A DNA stretch of 11,564 nt from an uncultured Chloroflexota bacterium (GTDB lineage Bacteria; Chloroflexota; Chloroflexia; Chloroflexales; Roseiflexaceae): contig CALFIC010000077.1 of assembly GCA_937876225.1 (NCBI GenBank), positions 1-11,564 of the forward strand, in the 5' to 3' direction. Made by a program: the position numbers and the translations under genes. The notes beneath the pieces are model-generated. The model had not been told where the DNA came from and made no database searches. It was given only the letters and a program-made list of their open reading frames with translations. Shown here in pieces: positions 1 through 8,000 of this stretch (position 1 is its first letter; the number at the start of each line of letters is the position of its first letter).

Positions 1-285
1 CATCCTGCCGTCGCCGAAGCCGCCGCCATCGGTTTGCCCCACGAAGTCAAAGGCACCGGCATTCACTGCTTCGTGATTTTGCGCAACGGCTATGACAGTA
101 GCGAAAAGTTGAGTGAAGAATTACGCACCCACGTTGCCAAAGAACTCGGCCCCATTACCAAACCCGAAGCAGTGACTTTTGTGGCGCAATTACCCAAAAC
201 CCGTTCGGGCAAAATCATGCGCCGCGTCCTCAAAGCCCAAGCCCTCGGACAAGACTTGGGTGATATCTCGACCCTCGAAGGCTAA
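1..285 (+). CDS. acs: Acetyl-CoA synthetase-type acyl-CoA ligase, C-terminal end (5' truncated by window)
   Basis: This is the last 94 residues of an AMP-forming acyl-CoA ligase; the frame is open from base 1. The family activates a carboxylate (acetate or propionate) with ATP through an acyl-adenylate to the CoA thioester in the cytoplasm. The C-terminal lid domain is visible. LPKTRSGKIMRR at local residues 64-75 contains the invariant lysine (local K71) that works in adenylation and is the usual acetylation site. The end GDISTLEG matches the tail of acetyl-CoA synthetases (GDTSTL in the E. coli protein), which favours Acs or the close relative PrpE over medium- or long-chain ligases. A 71-base gap containing a hairpin separates it from the next gene, so it may be the first part of, or lie just before, the downstream catabolic operon. 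The exact acyl specificity cannot be told from this fragment. Confidence 0.88.
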   Translation, partial: HPAVAEAAAIGLPHEVKGTGIHCFVILRNGYDSSEKLSEELRTHVAKELGPITKPEAVTFVAQLPKTRSGKIMRRVLKAQALGQDLGDISTLEG

Positions 286-296
286 GACTTCGTTCC

Positions 297-326
297 CGCT
301 GTGGGTGGAGCAATCCACCCACAGCG
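297..326 (+). other. Strong intergenic hairpin with GCAA tetraloop
   Basis: Perfect 13-bp inverted repeat (297-309 with 314-326) closing a GCAA loop of the GNRA type. No T-run follows it, so it is not a canonical intrinsic terminator on either strand. Lying between the ligase stop and the aroM ribosome-binding site (AAGGAG near 341-346), it could be an mRNA processing or stability element or a weak attenuator. The structure is seen directly; the role is inferred. Confidence 0.6.
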
Positions 327-356
327 CAACACCTCCCATACAAGGAGAATCAGCGC

Positions 357-1010
357 ATGCCACGCGTCGGTGCTATTATCATTGGTCAATCGCCCCGCCC
401 CGATTTGGTCAAACCCCTGCAAAAAGCCAATTCCCTTTTTCAATACATCGAATCAGGCGCGCTTGATTTTGTGCAACCCCAAGACATCCCCCACGACACT
501 ACCGCCGAATATCTGCTCACTACCCGCTTGCGGGACGGCACGTTGGTCGAAGTGTCTGAGGAGTTTTTGGCACCACTGTTGCAAAAAGCCATCGCAGAGG
601 TCGAGAAGCAAGATGTGCAGATGAGCGTGTTGTTGTGTGCCGGACCGTTTGACATGCTCAAAAGCACCAAACCGCTCTACCGCCCCACCGCCATGGTCAC
701 CTCTATCCTCGAAATCCGGGGATATCAACGCATCGCAGTGCTCAGCCCCAATCAAACCCAAGCCATGCCCATCCATCGCAAATGGCTCCAGCGCGGCTTC
801 CAACCAACCGTCCTCGTCGACCCGCAACTCCCACCGGCAGAACTCGCCAGCTGGATTCGCGAACAACTGGTCTACCAACGCAACGATTGTTTGATCCTTG
901 ATTATGTGGGGCATCCCCTCGACAAAGTCCAAACACTCGAACAATCGCTCCCATTACCGGTGATTGACTTGGGCAAAGTCATTACCGACATGTTACGCCA
1001 TCAAATGTAG
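357..1010 (+). CDS. aroM: AroM family protein
   Basis: 217 residues, close to the length of E. coli AroM (about 225). The N-terminus RVGAIIIGQSPRPDL is the family signature (IGQSPR), and VLLCAGPF at residues 91-98 and DCLILDYVGH at 177-186 match the second and third conserved blocks. AroM proteins have no proven reaction; their fold resembles the Asp/Glu/hydantoin racemase superfamily, which uses paired cysteines. Here C94 sits in the first conserved block, while the LDCLG cysteine of E. coli AroM is replaced by tyrosine (LDYVG, Y183). The start at 357 is supported by an AAGGAG ribosome-binding site about 10 bases upstream. The next gene follows after 16 bases, so it is probably the first gene of the operon. 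Its place beside a cyclic amidohydrolase makes a racemase or isomerase role plausible but unproven. Confidence 0.87.
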   Translation: MPRVGAIIIGQSPRPDLVKPLQKANSLFQYIESGALDFVQPQDIPHDTTAEYLLTTRLRDGTLVEVSEEFLAPLLQKAIAEVEKQDVQMSVLLCAGPFDMLKSTKPLYRPTAMVTSILEIRGYQRIAVLSPNQTQAMPIHRKWLQRGFQPTVLVDPQLPPAELASWIREQLVYQRNDCLILDYVGHPLDKVQTLEQSLPLPVIDLGKVITDMLRHQM

Positions 1011-1026
1011 TCATTAGGATGTAGCC

Positions 1027-1947
1027 ATGCCACGTCATCCGTTTTTACACGGGACCTACACCATCGCTCCCACGCCCTTCCTCCCCACCGGTAAACTCGA
1101 CCGGGCGAGCTTACCCACCATGGTCAACATGTTGGTCGATCTCGGGGTACAAGGCATCACTATGCTCGGCGTGATGGGTGAAGTCGACAAATTAGGCGAT
1201 GCCGAGCGCGATGTCATCATCGATGACGTCATCACTGCCGCCGCCGGTCGTGTCAAAATCTGCATCGGCACCAGCCATGTAGCCACCGACCGCTGTGTGG
1301 CGTTGAGCAAGCGTGCCGCCGAGCTGGGTGCTGATGCCTTGATGGTGGCACCACCACGCCTCGCCAAACCCAACGATATGGCGTTGCGCAGCCATTATCA
1401 GCGTGTCGCTGACGCCGTCACCATCCCCGTCGTCGTCCAAGATCACCCCATTAGTAGCGGTGTCTTGATGAGTGTCGATTTCTTGGCCAATCTGGCCCGC
1501 GACGTACCCGGCTGTAATTACCTCAAGCTCGAAGAAGAACCAACCCCCGCCAAAACTACCCGCATGCGCGCCGCCGCTCCCGACATGGTGATTTTTGGGG
1601 GCATGGGTGCCAATATGTTGCTCGAAGAACTGCGCCACGGCGCCGACGGCTGCATGACGGGTTTTGGCTTCAGCGAAATCTTGGTTGCGATTTGCAATCA
1701 ATGGGCGGCCGGTGATTATGACGGCGCCACCCAGACGTTTTACCATGCCTGCCCACTCATCCGTTATGAAAACCAACCAGGCATCAATTTGGCGATTCGC
1801 AAATACATCTACATGCAACGGGGAGCCATTGCCCACGCCCACGTGCGGGCGCCGTCTAGCCCATTGCCTGCCGATGTGATTGCCGATTTGCATGATATTG
1901 TGACGCGTTTAGGCCTTATTCAGCACTTCAAAGGAGCTCACGCATGA
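1027..1947 (+). CDS. DapA/DHDPS-superfamily class I aldolase or dehydratase
   Basis: 306 residues, a normal length for the dihydrodipicolinate synthase/N-acetylneuraminate lyase superfamily of TIM-barrel Schiff-base enzymes. The glycine-rich substrate loop is GVMGE (48-52), in place of the GTTGE of true DapA. The Schiff-base lysine is K167 (NYLKLEEEP). GGMGANMLLEELRHGADG (191-208) is the usual late-barrel motif. The catalytic tyrosine of DapA (Tyr133 in E. coli, in the motif YNVP) is aligned with Gln138 in VVVQDHP. With the altered TT pair in the loop, this argues against lysine biosynthesis and for a sugar-acid or keto-acid lyase/dehydratase; VQD-type motifs occur, as I recall, in L-2-keto-3-deoxyarabonate dehydratase-like members. 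It starts 16 bases after aroM and its stop overlaps the next start (ATGA), showing translational coupling. The substrate is not assigned. Confidence 0.85.
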   Translation: MPRHPFLHGTYTIAPTPFLPTGKLDRASLPTMVNMLVDLGVQGITMLGVMGEVDKLGDAERDVIIDDVITAAAGRVKICIGTSHVATDRCVALSKRAAELGADALMVAPPRLAKPNDMALRSHYQRVADAVTIPVVVQDHPISSGVLMSVDFLANLARDVPGCNYLKLEEEPTPAKTTRMRAAAPDMVIFGGMGANMLLEELRHGADGCMTGFGFSEILVAICNQWAAGDYDGATQTFYHACPLIRYENQPGINLAIRKYIYMQRGAIAHAHVRAPSSPLPADVIADLHDIVTRLGLIQHFKGAHA

Positions 1948-2735
1948 ATCTCGGATTGACCGGCAAACGTGCCGTCGTATTTGCTGCCAGTCGTGGCCTC
2001 GGCTACGCCTGTGCCCTCGGTTTGGCCCAAGAAGGGGTCAAATTGGTCATCGCTAGCCGCGACCAAGCGCGCATCGATGAAGCCGCCGCCAAAATCCGCG
2101 CCGAGACCGGCGCCGACGTCATCGGCGTCGCTGCCGATGTCAACACCGAAGCCGACATCCAAAAGGTCATCGCCACCTGTGTCGCACAATACGGCGGCCT
2201 CGAAATCGCCCTACACAACGCCGGCGGCCCCCCTCCCGGAGGCTTCGAAGCCATCAACGATGCCCAATGGTTGACCGCCTTCAATCAAAACTTGATGAGC
2301 TTTGTGTGGGTCAGTCGGGCTGCCTTGCCCCACATGAAGCAGTCCAACTACGGGCGCTTGCTGACGATTGCCTCGTCATCGATTCGCCAACCCATCCCCA
2401 ACTTGATTTTGTCGAATGTGATGCGCGCCGGCGTCAATGCCATGGCCAAATCACTGGCTCGGGAAGTCGCCCAACACAACGTGCTCGTGCACGTGGTCGG
2501 ACCCGGCCGCATCGGCACCGAGCGAATCGAAGAACTCGATCGCGCTCAAGCCACCCGCTCCAATACCAGCCTCGAGCAAGTGCGCCAAGCCTCGATGAGC
2601 CAAATCCCGATTGGGCGCTTGGGTGAACCGGCCGAATTCGCCAATTTCATCGTCTTTTTGGCGTCAGAAGCCGCATCGTACATGAGCGGTACTGCCACCC
2701 TGATCGATGGCGCCGCCTCCAACGCCCTGCCATAA
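1944..2735 (+). CDS. Short-chain dehydrogenase/reductase (FabG-like, atypical active site)
   Basis: 263 residues, typical for a classical SDR that reduces or oxidises a carbonyl/alcohol with NAD(P). A Rossmann fold is seen: the cofactor loop ASRGLG at 15-20 (the TGxxxGxG position, with alanine in place of the first Gly), ADV at 64-66, NAGG at 92-95, and the structural Asn in FNQNLMS near 114-116. The catalytic Ser is S144 (TIASSS). Thirteen residues later, where Tyr of YxxxK should lie, the sequence is S157-N-V-M-R161, so both Tyr and Lys are replaced. This fits the BKR-like SDR subgroup described as lacking a perfect catalytic tetrad. Its start overlaps the upstream stop (1944-1947), and AAGGAG at 1930-1935 is the ribosome-binding site. 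Its role in the operon is probably redox conversion of a pathway intermediate, or a binding role if inactive. Confidence 0.86.
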   Translation: MNLGLTGKRAVVFAASRGLGYACALGLAQEGVKLVIASRDQARIDEAAAKIRAETGADVIGVAADVNTEADIQKVIATCVAQYGGLEIALHNAGGPPPGGFEAINDAQWLTAFNQNLMSFVWVSRAALPHMKQSNYGRLLTIASSSIRQPIPNLILSNVMRAGVNAMAKSLAREVAQHNVLVHVVGPGRIGTERIEELDRAQATRSNTSLEQVRQASMSQIPIGRLGEPAEFANFIVFLASEAASYMSGTATLIDGAASNALP

Positions 2736-2747
2736 CCTTCACACCAC

Positions 2748-2788
2748 TCCCGTAGCGCGCTACACGTTTGTGCAGTGCCGCTACGGGA
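2748..2788 (+). repeat. Three-arm inverted repeat before the amidohydrolase gene
   Basis: TCCCGTAGCG (2748-2757) is the perfect inverse of CGCTACGGGA (2779-2788). The left arm is also part of a 12-bp perfect palindrome GTAGCGCGCTAC (2752-2763). Two mutually exclusive foldings are therefore possible. No T-run follows. It fills the only sizeable gap (82 bases) among the last four genes of the cluster and may be an operator or an mRNA element. Confidence 0.55.
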
Positions 2789-2797
2789 ATTATTGTC

Positions 2798-2803
2798 TAT
2801 ACT
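2798..2803 (+). promoter_or_regulatory. Possible -10 box for the amidohydrolase gene
   Basis: TATACT is one base from the TATAAT consensus and lies 15 bases before the chosen ATG. No convincing -35 box is at the usual distance, so this would depend on an activator binding the adjacent inverted repeat, or may be chance. Confidence 0.25.
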
Positions 2804-2817
2804 GCGAGAAATGCACT

Positions 2818-4221
2818 ATGCTAGACCTCATCATCCGCAATGCCACCGTTGTCAATGCCGATGGCCGCCACCAACTCGATGTGGCCGTGCGTGACGGACG
2901 CATCGTGGCGCTCGGGCAAAGTGCCGACTTTGCGCCAGCCCATACTACCGTCGATGCCGCCGGGCTCTATTTACTGCCAGGCGCCATCGACAGCCATGTG
3001 CATGTACGCGACCCCGGCCGACTCGAACGCGAAGACTTTGCCACCGCCACCCGCGCCGCGGCCGTATCAGGCATCACCATGATTTGCGAAATGCCCATCG
3101 CCAGCCCCTCTGTCCACAATGTCCAAACCTTAGTAGACCGGATTGGCGCCGTCCAACCCAAAGCCTACATCGATTTTGCCTTGTATGGTGGGGCTGCTGC
3201 CGACAACATCGCAGAATTACCAGCCCTCGCTAATGCCGGGATTATTTCGTTCAAAACCTTCCGCACGGCAGTCCCACCGGGGCGCGAAAAAGAATTCATT
3301 GGGCTTTGTTGCCCCGACCCCGGTGAGTTTTATCGCGTGCTCCAAGTCACCGCCAAAACTGGTCGGCCGGCGGCGATTCACGCCGAAGACGAATATATTT
3401 TGGCCGTCCTCGCCACCCACCTCAAAGCGGCCGGCGACAACGGTCCTACCAGCCATGGCCGCGCTCGCCCACCCGTGGTCGAAGAAGCCTGTGTGGCCCA
3501 ATCAATCGCCCTGGCCCGCGCCGCCAACGCCTGGTTGCATATAGTACACGTGTCGAGCCCCTACTCTGTCGATCTGATTACCCAGGCACGAGCGGCGGGC
3601 ATCAAAGTCACCTGCGAAACCTGCCCGCCCTACTTGTTTTTGACCGATGCCGATTTGGCGACCTATGGCCCCTATGCCAAAACCAACCCACCCGTGCGCG
3701 ATGAATTCCTCGTCGAAGCGATGTGGGAACGGGTGGCCCGTGGTGAAGTCGACATCATTGGCACCGATCATTCGCCCTTTTTAGCCAGCGAAAAAGAACC
3801 GGGCTGGGACAACATGTGGGCGGCTCCTCCTGGTGCCCCCGGCATCGAAATCCTCGTGCCGCTGATGCTCACTGCCGTGGCCTACGGCCGCATCTCGCTC
3901 GAACGCATGGTGGCCCTGCTCAGCACCAACAGCGCCGAAATTTTTGGCATGGCCGGTCGCAAAGGGGTCATCGCCGTGGGCGCCGATGCCGACTTGATGT
4001 TGGTAGACCTCGCCGCCGAAGGACGCATCGATACCAGCACCTGGGAAAGTAAGTCGCGCGTCACTGCCCGGCTCTGGCATGGTCGTCAAACCCGCGGCGC
4101 CGTCGTCAGTACCTTTGTACGGGGCCAACAGGTCAGCAATAATGGTCAGGTCGTCGGTCAACCCGGCTGGGGGCGATTTGTTGCCCCAACGCCCATCAAT
4201 CAAGAAAGGCCCTTCCGATGA
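2818..4221 (+). CDS. Dihydroorotase/hydantoinase/allantoinase-type cyclic amidohydrolase
   Basis: 467 residues from the ATG at 2818. An in-frame start exists at 2707, but it would overlap the upstream SDR gene, and family proteins begin, as here, with MLDLIIRNATVV. The enzyme class hydrolyses a cyclic amide or ureide ring using a binuclear metal centre. All ligands are visible: HVH at 60-62 (in DSHVHVRDPG), K146 in ISFKTF (the lysine that is carboxylated in hydantoinases and allantoinases), H188 (AIHAED), H244 (HIVHVSS) and D317 (GTDHSP). PPYLFLTD (270-277) is also typical. The bridging lysine and FKTF context fit the allantoinase/dihydropyrimidinase side of the family as well as lysine-type dihydroorotases; pyrimidine biosynthesis is unlikely given the neighbours. 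It ends in an ATGA overlap with the aldolase gene, so the two are coupled. The substrate is unknown. Confidence 0.85.
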   Translation: MLDLIIRNATVVNADGRHQLDVAVRDGRIVALGQSADFAPAHTTVDAAGLYLLPGAIDSHVHVRDPGRLEREDFATATRAAAVSGITMICEMPIASPSVHNVQTLVDRIGAVQPKAYIDFALYGGAAADNIAELPALANAGIISFKTFRTAVPPGREKEFIGLCCPDPGEFYRVLQVTAKTGRPAAIHAEDEYILAVLATHLKAAGDNGPTSHGRARPPVVEEACVAQSIALARAANAWLHIVHVSSPYSVDLITQARAAGIKVTCETCPPYLFLTDADLATYGPYAKTNPPVRDEFLVEAMWERVARGEVDIIGTDHSPFLASEKEPGWDNMWAAPPGAPGIEILVPLMLTAVAYGRISLERMVALLSTNSAEIFGMAGRKGVIAVGADADLMLVDLAAEGRIDTSTWESKSRVTARLWHGRQTRGAVVSTFVRGQQVSNNGQVVGQPGWGRFVAPTPINQERPFR

Positions 4222-4985
4222 CCCTTGCACGTAACCTGCTTAAAGCAAAAATCGCCACAGGCGCGATGGTGACGGGGACGCTCGCCATGGATATGCGGGC
4301 GCCGGCCTATGTGCATCTGCTGGCAGATGCCGGCTTTGATAGTATCTTTTTTGACCTCGAACATGGCGTCTACGACCTGCCCATGGTGGCTGATTTAATC
4401 GGCACCACGCGGTTGTGTGGCATCACCCCCATCGTGCGCGTCCCCGATTTGCGCTATGGCGACATCGCGCGCTTGCTCGATGCTGGCGCCCAAGGAGTGA
4501 TGATTCCCCGTATCGACACTGCCGCCCAAGTCGAAGAAGCCATCCGCCATATCAAATACCCACCCCGTGGCGATCGGGGCGCGGCCTCGGTACGCGGCGC
4601 CACTGATTATCACGAAGTGCCTCCGCGTGAACTCATCAGCCACATGAACAACGAAACCCTAGTCATCATCCAAATCGAACGCGCCCAAGCCATATCCAAC
4701 CTCGATGCCATCGCCAGCGTGCCCGGTGTCGATGTATTGTTGGTCGGTCCCTACGATTTAGCCATCGCCTTGGGCGCCCCCAGCACTACCGACCCCATCG
4801 TGACAGCCGCCATGGATCAAGTAGTGGATGCCGGCAAACGCCACGGCGTGACCACCGGCACGCATGCCAGCGACCCAGCCATCCTCAAAGGCTGGCACGC
4901 CAAAGGGATGAACATGATGCTGTGCGGGAGCGATTTACGCTTTTTGCAGACTGGTGCCAAAGCCATGTTGGCAGGGTTGCGCTAA
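4218..4985 (+). CDS. HpcH/HpaI family class II aldolase
   Basis: 255 residues, the usual length for this metal-dependent pyruvate aldolase family (HpaI, RhmA, GarL), which cleaves 4-hydroxy-2-oxo acids into pyruvate and an aldehyde. Key positions are present: FFDLEHG (44-50, the general-base region with H49), VRVP with R74 binding the keto acid, VMIPRID (94-100), IERAQA with metal ligand E154, and VGPYDLA with metal ligand D180. TTGTHASDP and MMLCGSDLRFL near the C-terminus are family blocks too. The start overlaps the preceding stop (ATGA), and AAAGG about 9 bases upstream serves as ribosome-binding site. It is the last gene of the run and probably performs the terminal C-C cleavage of the pathway. 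The aldehyde partner is not determinable. Confidence 0.88.
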   Translation: MTLARNLLKAKIATGAMVTGTLAMDMRAPAYVHLLADAGFDSIFFDLEHGVYDLPMVADLIGTTRLCGITPIVRVPDLRYGDIARLLDAGAQGVMIPRIDTAAQVEEAIRHIKYPPRGDRGAASVRGATDYHEVPPRELISHMNNETLVIIQIERAQAISNLDAIASVPGVDVLLVGPYDLAIALGAPSTTDPIVTAAMDQVVDAGKRHGVTTGTHASDPAILKGWHAKGMNMMLCGSDLRFLQTGAKAMLAGLR

Positions 4986-5009
4986 CGCTCCCCACAGTAC
5001 TGTTTCATC

Positions 5010-5046
5010 AAAAAGCCCCTCTTCCCGTATCCGGGAAGAGGGGCTT
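5010..5046 (-). terminator. Intrinsic terminator of the large secreted-protein gene
   Basis: Perfect 15-bp stem (5013-5027 with 5032-5046), TATC loop on the + strand. Read on the minus strand, the GC-rich stem is followed by TTTTT (5014-5010), the classical form, 14 bases after the minus-strand stop codon. There is no T-run on the + strand, although the hairpin may also protect or stop the convergent operon mRNA that ends at 4985. Confidence 0.9.
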
Positions 5047-5059
5047 CAGTCGCTGTCGC

Positions 5060-8000
5060 CTACGGCGTACGGGTTGGTGATTTGGTCCGTGATGGGGTCA
5101 TCGTACGGGTCACCGTTTTGGTGAATGAAGGAGTACGCGTAAAGGTGGTTGTCCGCGTAAAGGTGATTGTCCTGGTAAAGGTATACGTCCGAGTGAAGGT
5201 GAGGCTCCTGGTCATCGAGGGAGTTTTGGACACCGTCAACGTCGGCGTCTCGGATGGCGTAGATGTTTCTGATGGCGTCAAGGTAATGATTGGTGTCGTC
5301 GTCAATGTACGTGACGCCATCACATTTGCCAAATTCACCCCCGCCACCAAGATACCACCACCACGGAGACCGACAATTGAGTTTTGATTGGCGGAATCAA
5401 CAGCGACGATGCTTCTCCCATTTATTGCTGCCGGGAACTTGGTATACGTACTATTACCCCAGGCATACAGCGTCCCATCGGCTTTCACCGCAAACGAACA
5501 TTCACGGCCTGCCGCAATCGCCACAATATCACTGACGTCAAGTGGAACTTTAGTTTGCCCTTTGGAGTTACCGCCCCATGCCACGACTGTCCCAGTATTC
5601 AACAGCGCCATGGTATGATCTTGGCCGGCACTAATCGCAATGACACCACTCAAACCCGGCGGTACATTAGTCTGGCCTGCAGTATTATCACCCCATGCCA
5701 CCACCGTCCCATCGCGTTTCAAGGCCACGGCATGGCGATCACCACCATCGACTGCAATCACATCACTTAATCCAGCAGGCACATTGACCTGCCCGAATTC
5801 ATTCCGCCCCCAGGCGGCAACAGTATCGTCACTGCGGATAGCAAAGGCAAACCGGGCACCAGCTGCGACCGCTTTGATACCATTCTGGGCATCACCGGGG
5901 ATATCACCCTCACCGTACAGGTTTTCTCCCCACGTGTAAAGATTACCAGCCTCATCCAACACATAGGCATTCCCGATGCTCGCAGCAACATCTTTGAATA
6001 GCGTGTTTTGGAATTGTGGTGGAATCACAGATTCATGAATGTTTGGTTTATTGCTACCCCATGCCGCAATGGTCCCATCGCGCAACAAGGCCACCACAAA
6101 CAGATTCCCAATCGCCGCTTTGCGCAAATCACTGAGCGCAGCCGTTGGTGTGGCGGTACGTGTATTTGAGGCCGTCGGCGTGCGAGTCGCATTCGAAATC
6201 ACAAATTCTTGAGTAACATCAGGCGCAGGACCAAAGGTGCTCCCACCAATCGTTCCACCACCTTGACGTGCCACAATCGTACAGAAGCCGCCCCCTTTGA
6301 CAATCGTCACTCGAGTACCTGCTATCGTACAAAATGCCGGCGAATTCGAGATATAGTTGACTGGTAACCCCGACGACGCAGTGGCATTCAATACAAAACT
6401 GCCTTCATACACACTCCGATTGGGAATAGCAGGGAAGGTGATTGATTGTTGAACCCCGAGCGATGCGAAACTTTGGGTCACTGGCGGAGCCGCATTATAG
6501 GTCAAACTACCACTCACACCACCAATTTGATTCGCCGTCACCGTACATGTGCCTGTTGTCACTAAATGCACTTGATTCGCGACAATCGTACAGACTGATG
6601 GGGTGCTGGTGGTATATGTCACCGGCAACGTCGACGAAGCGATCGCACCTGGATCAAAGTCAGCAGTAGTATACAAAACATCGTTCAAGGCACTAAATGT
6701 AATTACTTGGGCGGCCTTGATCTTAAATGTGTTGATTACGTCTGGAGCAGCTGCATAATTAACCCCATTAATAGTTCCCCCTGGTTGTGAGGCCTTAATT
6801 GAACAATCCCCCGGACCAATTACGGTTACCACTCCATTCGCAATCGTACACACCGCTGGAGTCGTCGATGTATACGTGACAATCAATCCCGAAGGAACTG
6901 TGGCTACCACACTAAATGGTGCAGCATCTGCCGGTTTATCAGGAATCGTAGGGAATGAAATTGTTTGGACTTCCTTCACCAAAAAGCTTTTGGTCACACT
7001 TGTGGCTGCTGCATATGTATTATCGCCAGCTTGCGCTGCAGTCACCGTACACGTCCCTTGTGCCACTAAATGTACTTGATTGCTCACAATTGTACAGGTC
7101 GATGGCGTCGATGATGTATACACGACTGGTAGCCCCGAAGTTGCAGTTGCACCTGGTGAAAAATCCGCATCGGTCTTGTTTTTGTCAGCTGGTGTCGCAA
7201 AGGTAATCGTTTGATTGGCTTTTACCGTAAAACTATTGGTCACATTTGCTGCTGGTGAATATGTCACACCACCAACAGTACCACCTGGTTGGGATGCGGT
7301 AATCGAACATGTACCTGGGCCAACAATCGTCACGACTGCCCCACTCACCGTACAGACTGCTGGTGTCGTTGACGCATAGGTAACCGCCAAGCTTGATGAT
7401 GTCGTCGCCGCTACCGTGAAGGTTGGGGCACCTGCAATTTTATCAGGAATCGTCGGAAATGTAATTGTTTGTCCCGATGGCGTCGGTGTTGGTGTCGACG
7501 TTGCTGTAGGCGTAGACGTAGACGTCTTGGTCGGTGTCGACGTTGCTGTGGGTGTTAACGTTGCTGTGCTCGTCGCCGTCGGTGTCGGGGTAAACGTCGA
7601 CGACGCCTGCAAGAACGTCACTGGTGATGACCCTACCGCATTCGCCATATCCACCGTCGCCAAACTCGATGCACTCGCCGACGTATACGTATACGTCGTG
7701 GCACTCGGGGAGCCGACATCGACCGTCACGAGACAACTGCTCAGCGACGTCATCGATATCCCACTGACATGCACCACATTACTGCCATCTACCGTCACCG
7801 TCGACCCCGTACAAGTGCTCCCTAATGCTCCCGGGATCAACCCTGCCGGCAGTTGAAAGTTAAATCCTAACCCCGTCTTGGTGACCAAAAACGCATTGGT
7901 CAACATCAAATTTAAACGCCCTACGTCATTAACGACCGCACTCGACCACGACGCTTCGAGGTTGACTTTTTGGAATCCTACATAGGTAATATTTTCTTCG

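Noticed and set aside
453..944. Long minus-strand frame opposite aroM
   Set aside because: The + strand frame has clear AroM motifs and a ribosome-binding site; the minus-strand translation has no family resemblance.
1192..1893. 233-codon minus-strand frame opposite the DapA-like gene
   Set aside because: His/Gly/Asp-rich shadow of a GC-rich + strand gene whose own motifs are convincing.
2707..2817. Upstream in-frame start of the amidohydrolase
   Set aside because: It overlaps the SDR gene, encodes residues across the inverted repeat that do not resemble the family, and the canonical N-terminus begins at 2818.
5063..5308. CRISPR-like or tandem DNA repeat array at the end of the secreted-protein gene
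   Set aside because: The units are about 18 bases, degenerate in DNA, have no spacers, and are explained by protein-level TFTRTx repeats.
5082..5387. Val/Arg-rich open frame on the + strand opposite the secreted-protein tail
   Set aside because: It is the antisense shadow of the Thr-rich repeat (ACx/GTx codons reversed give Val); no ribosome-binding site, and the minus-strand frame has a clear signal peptide and domains.
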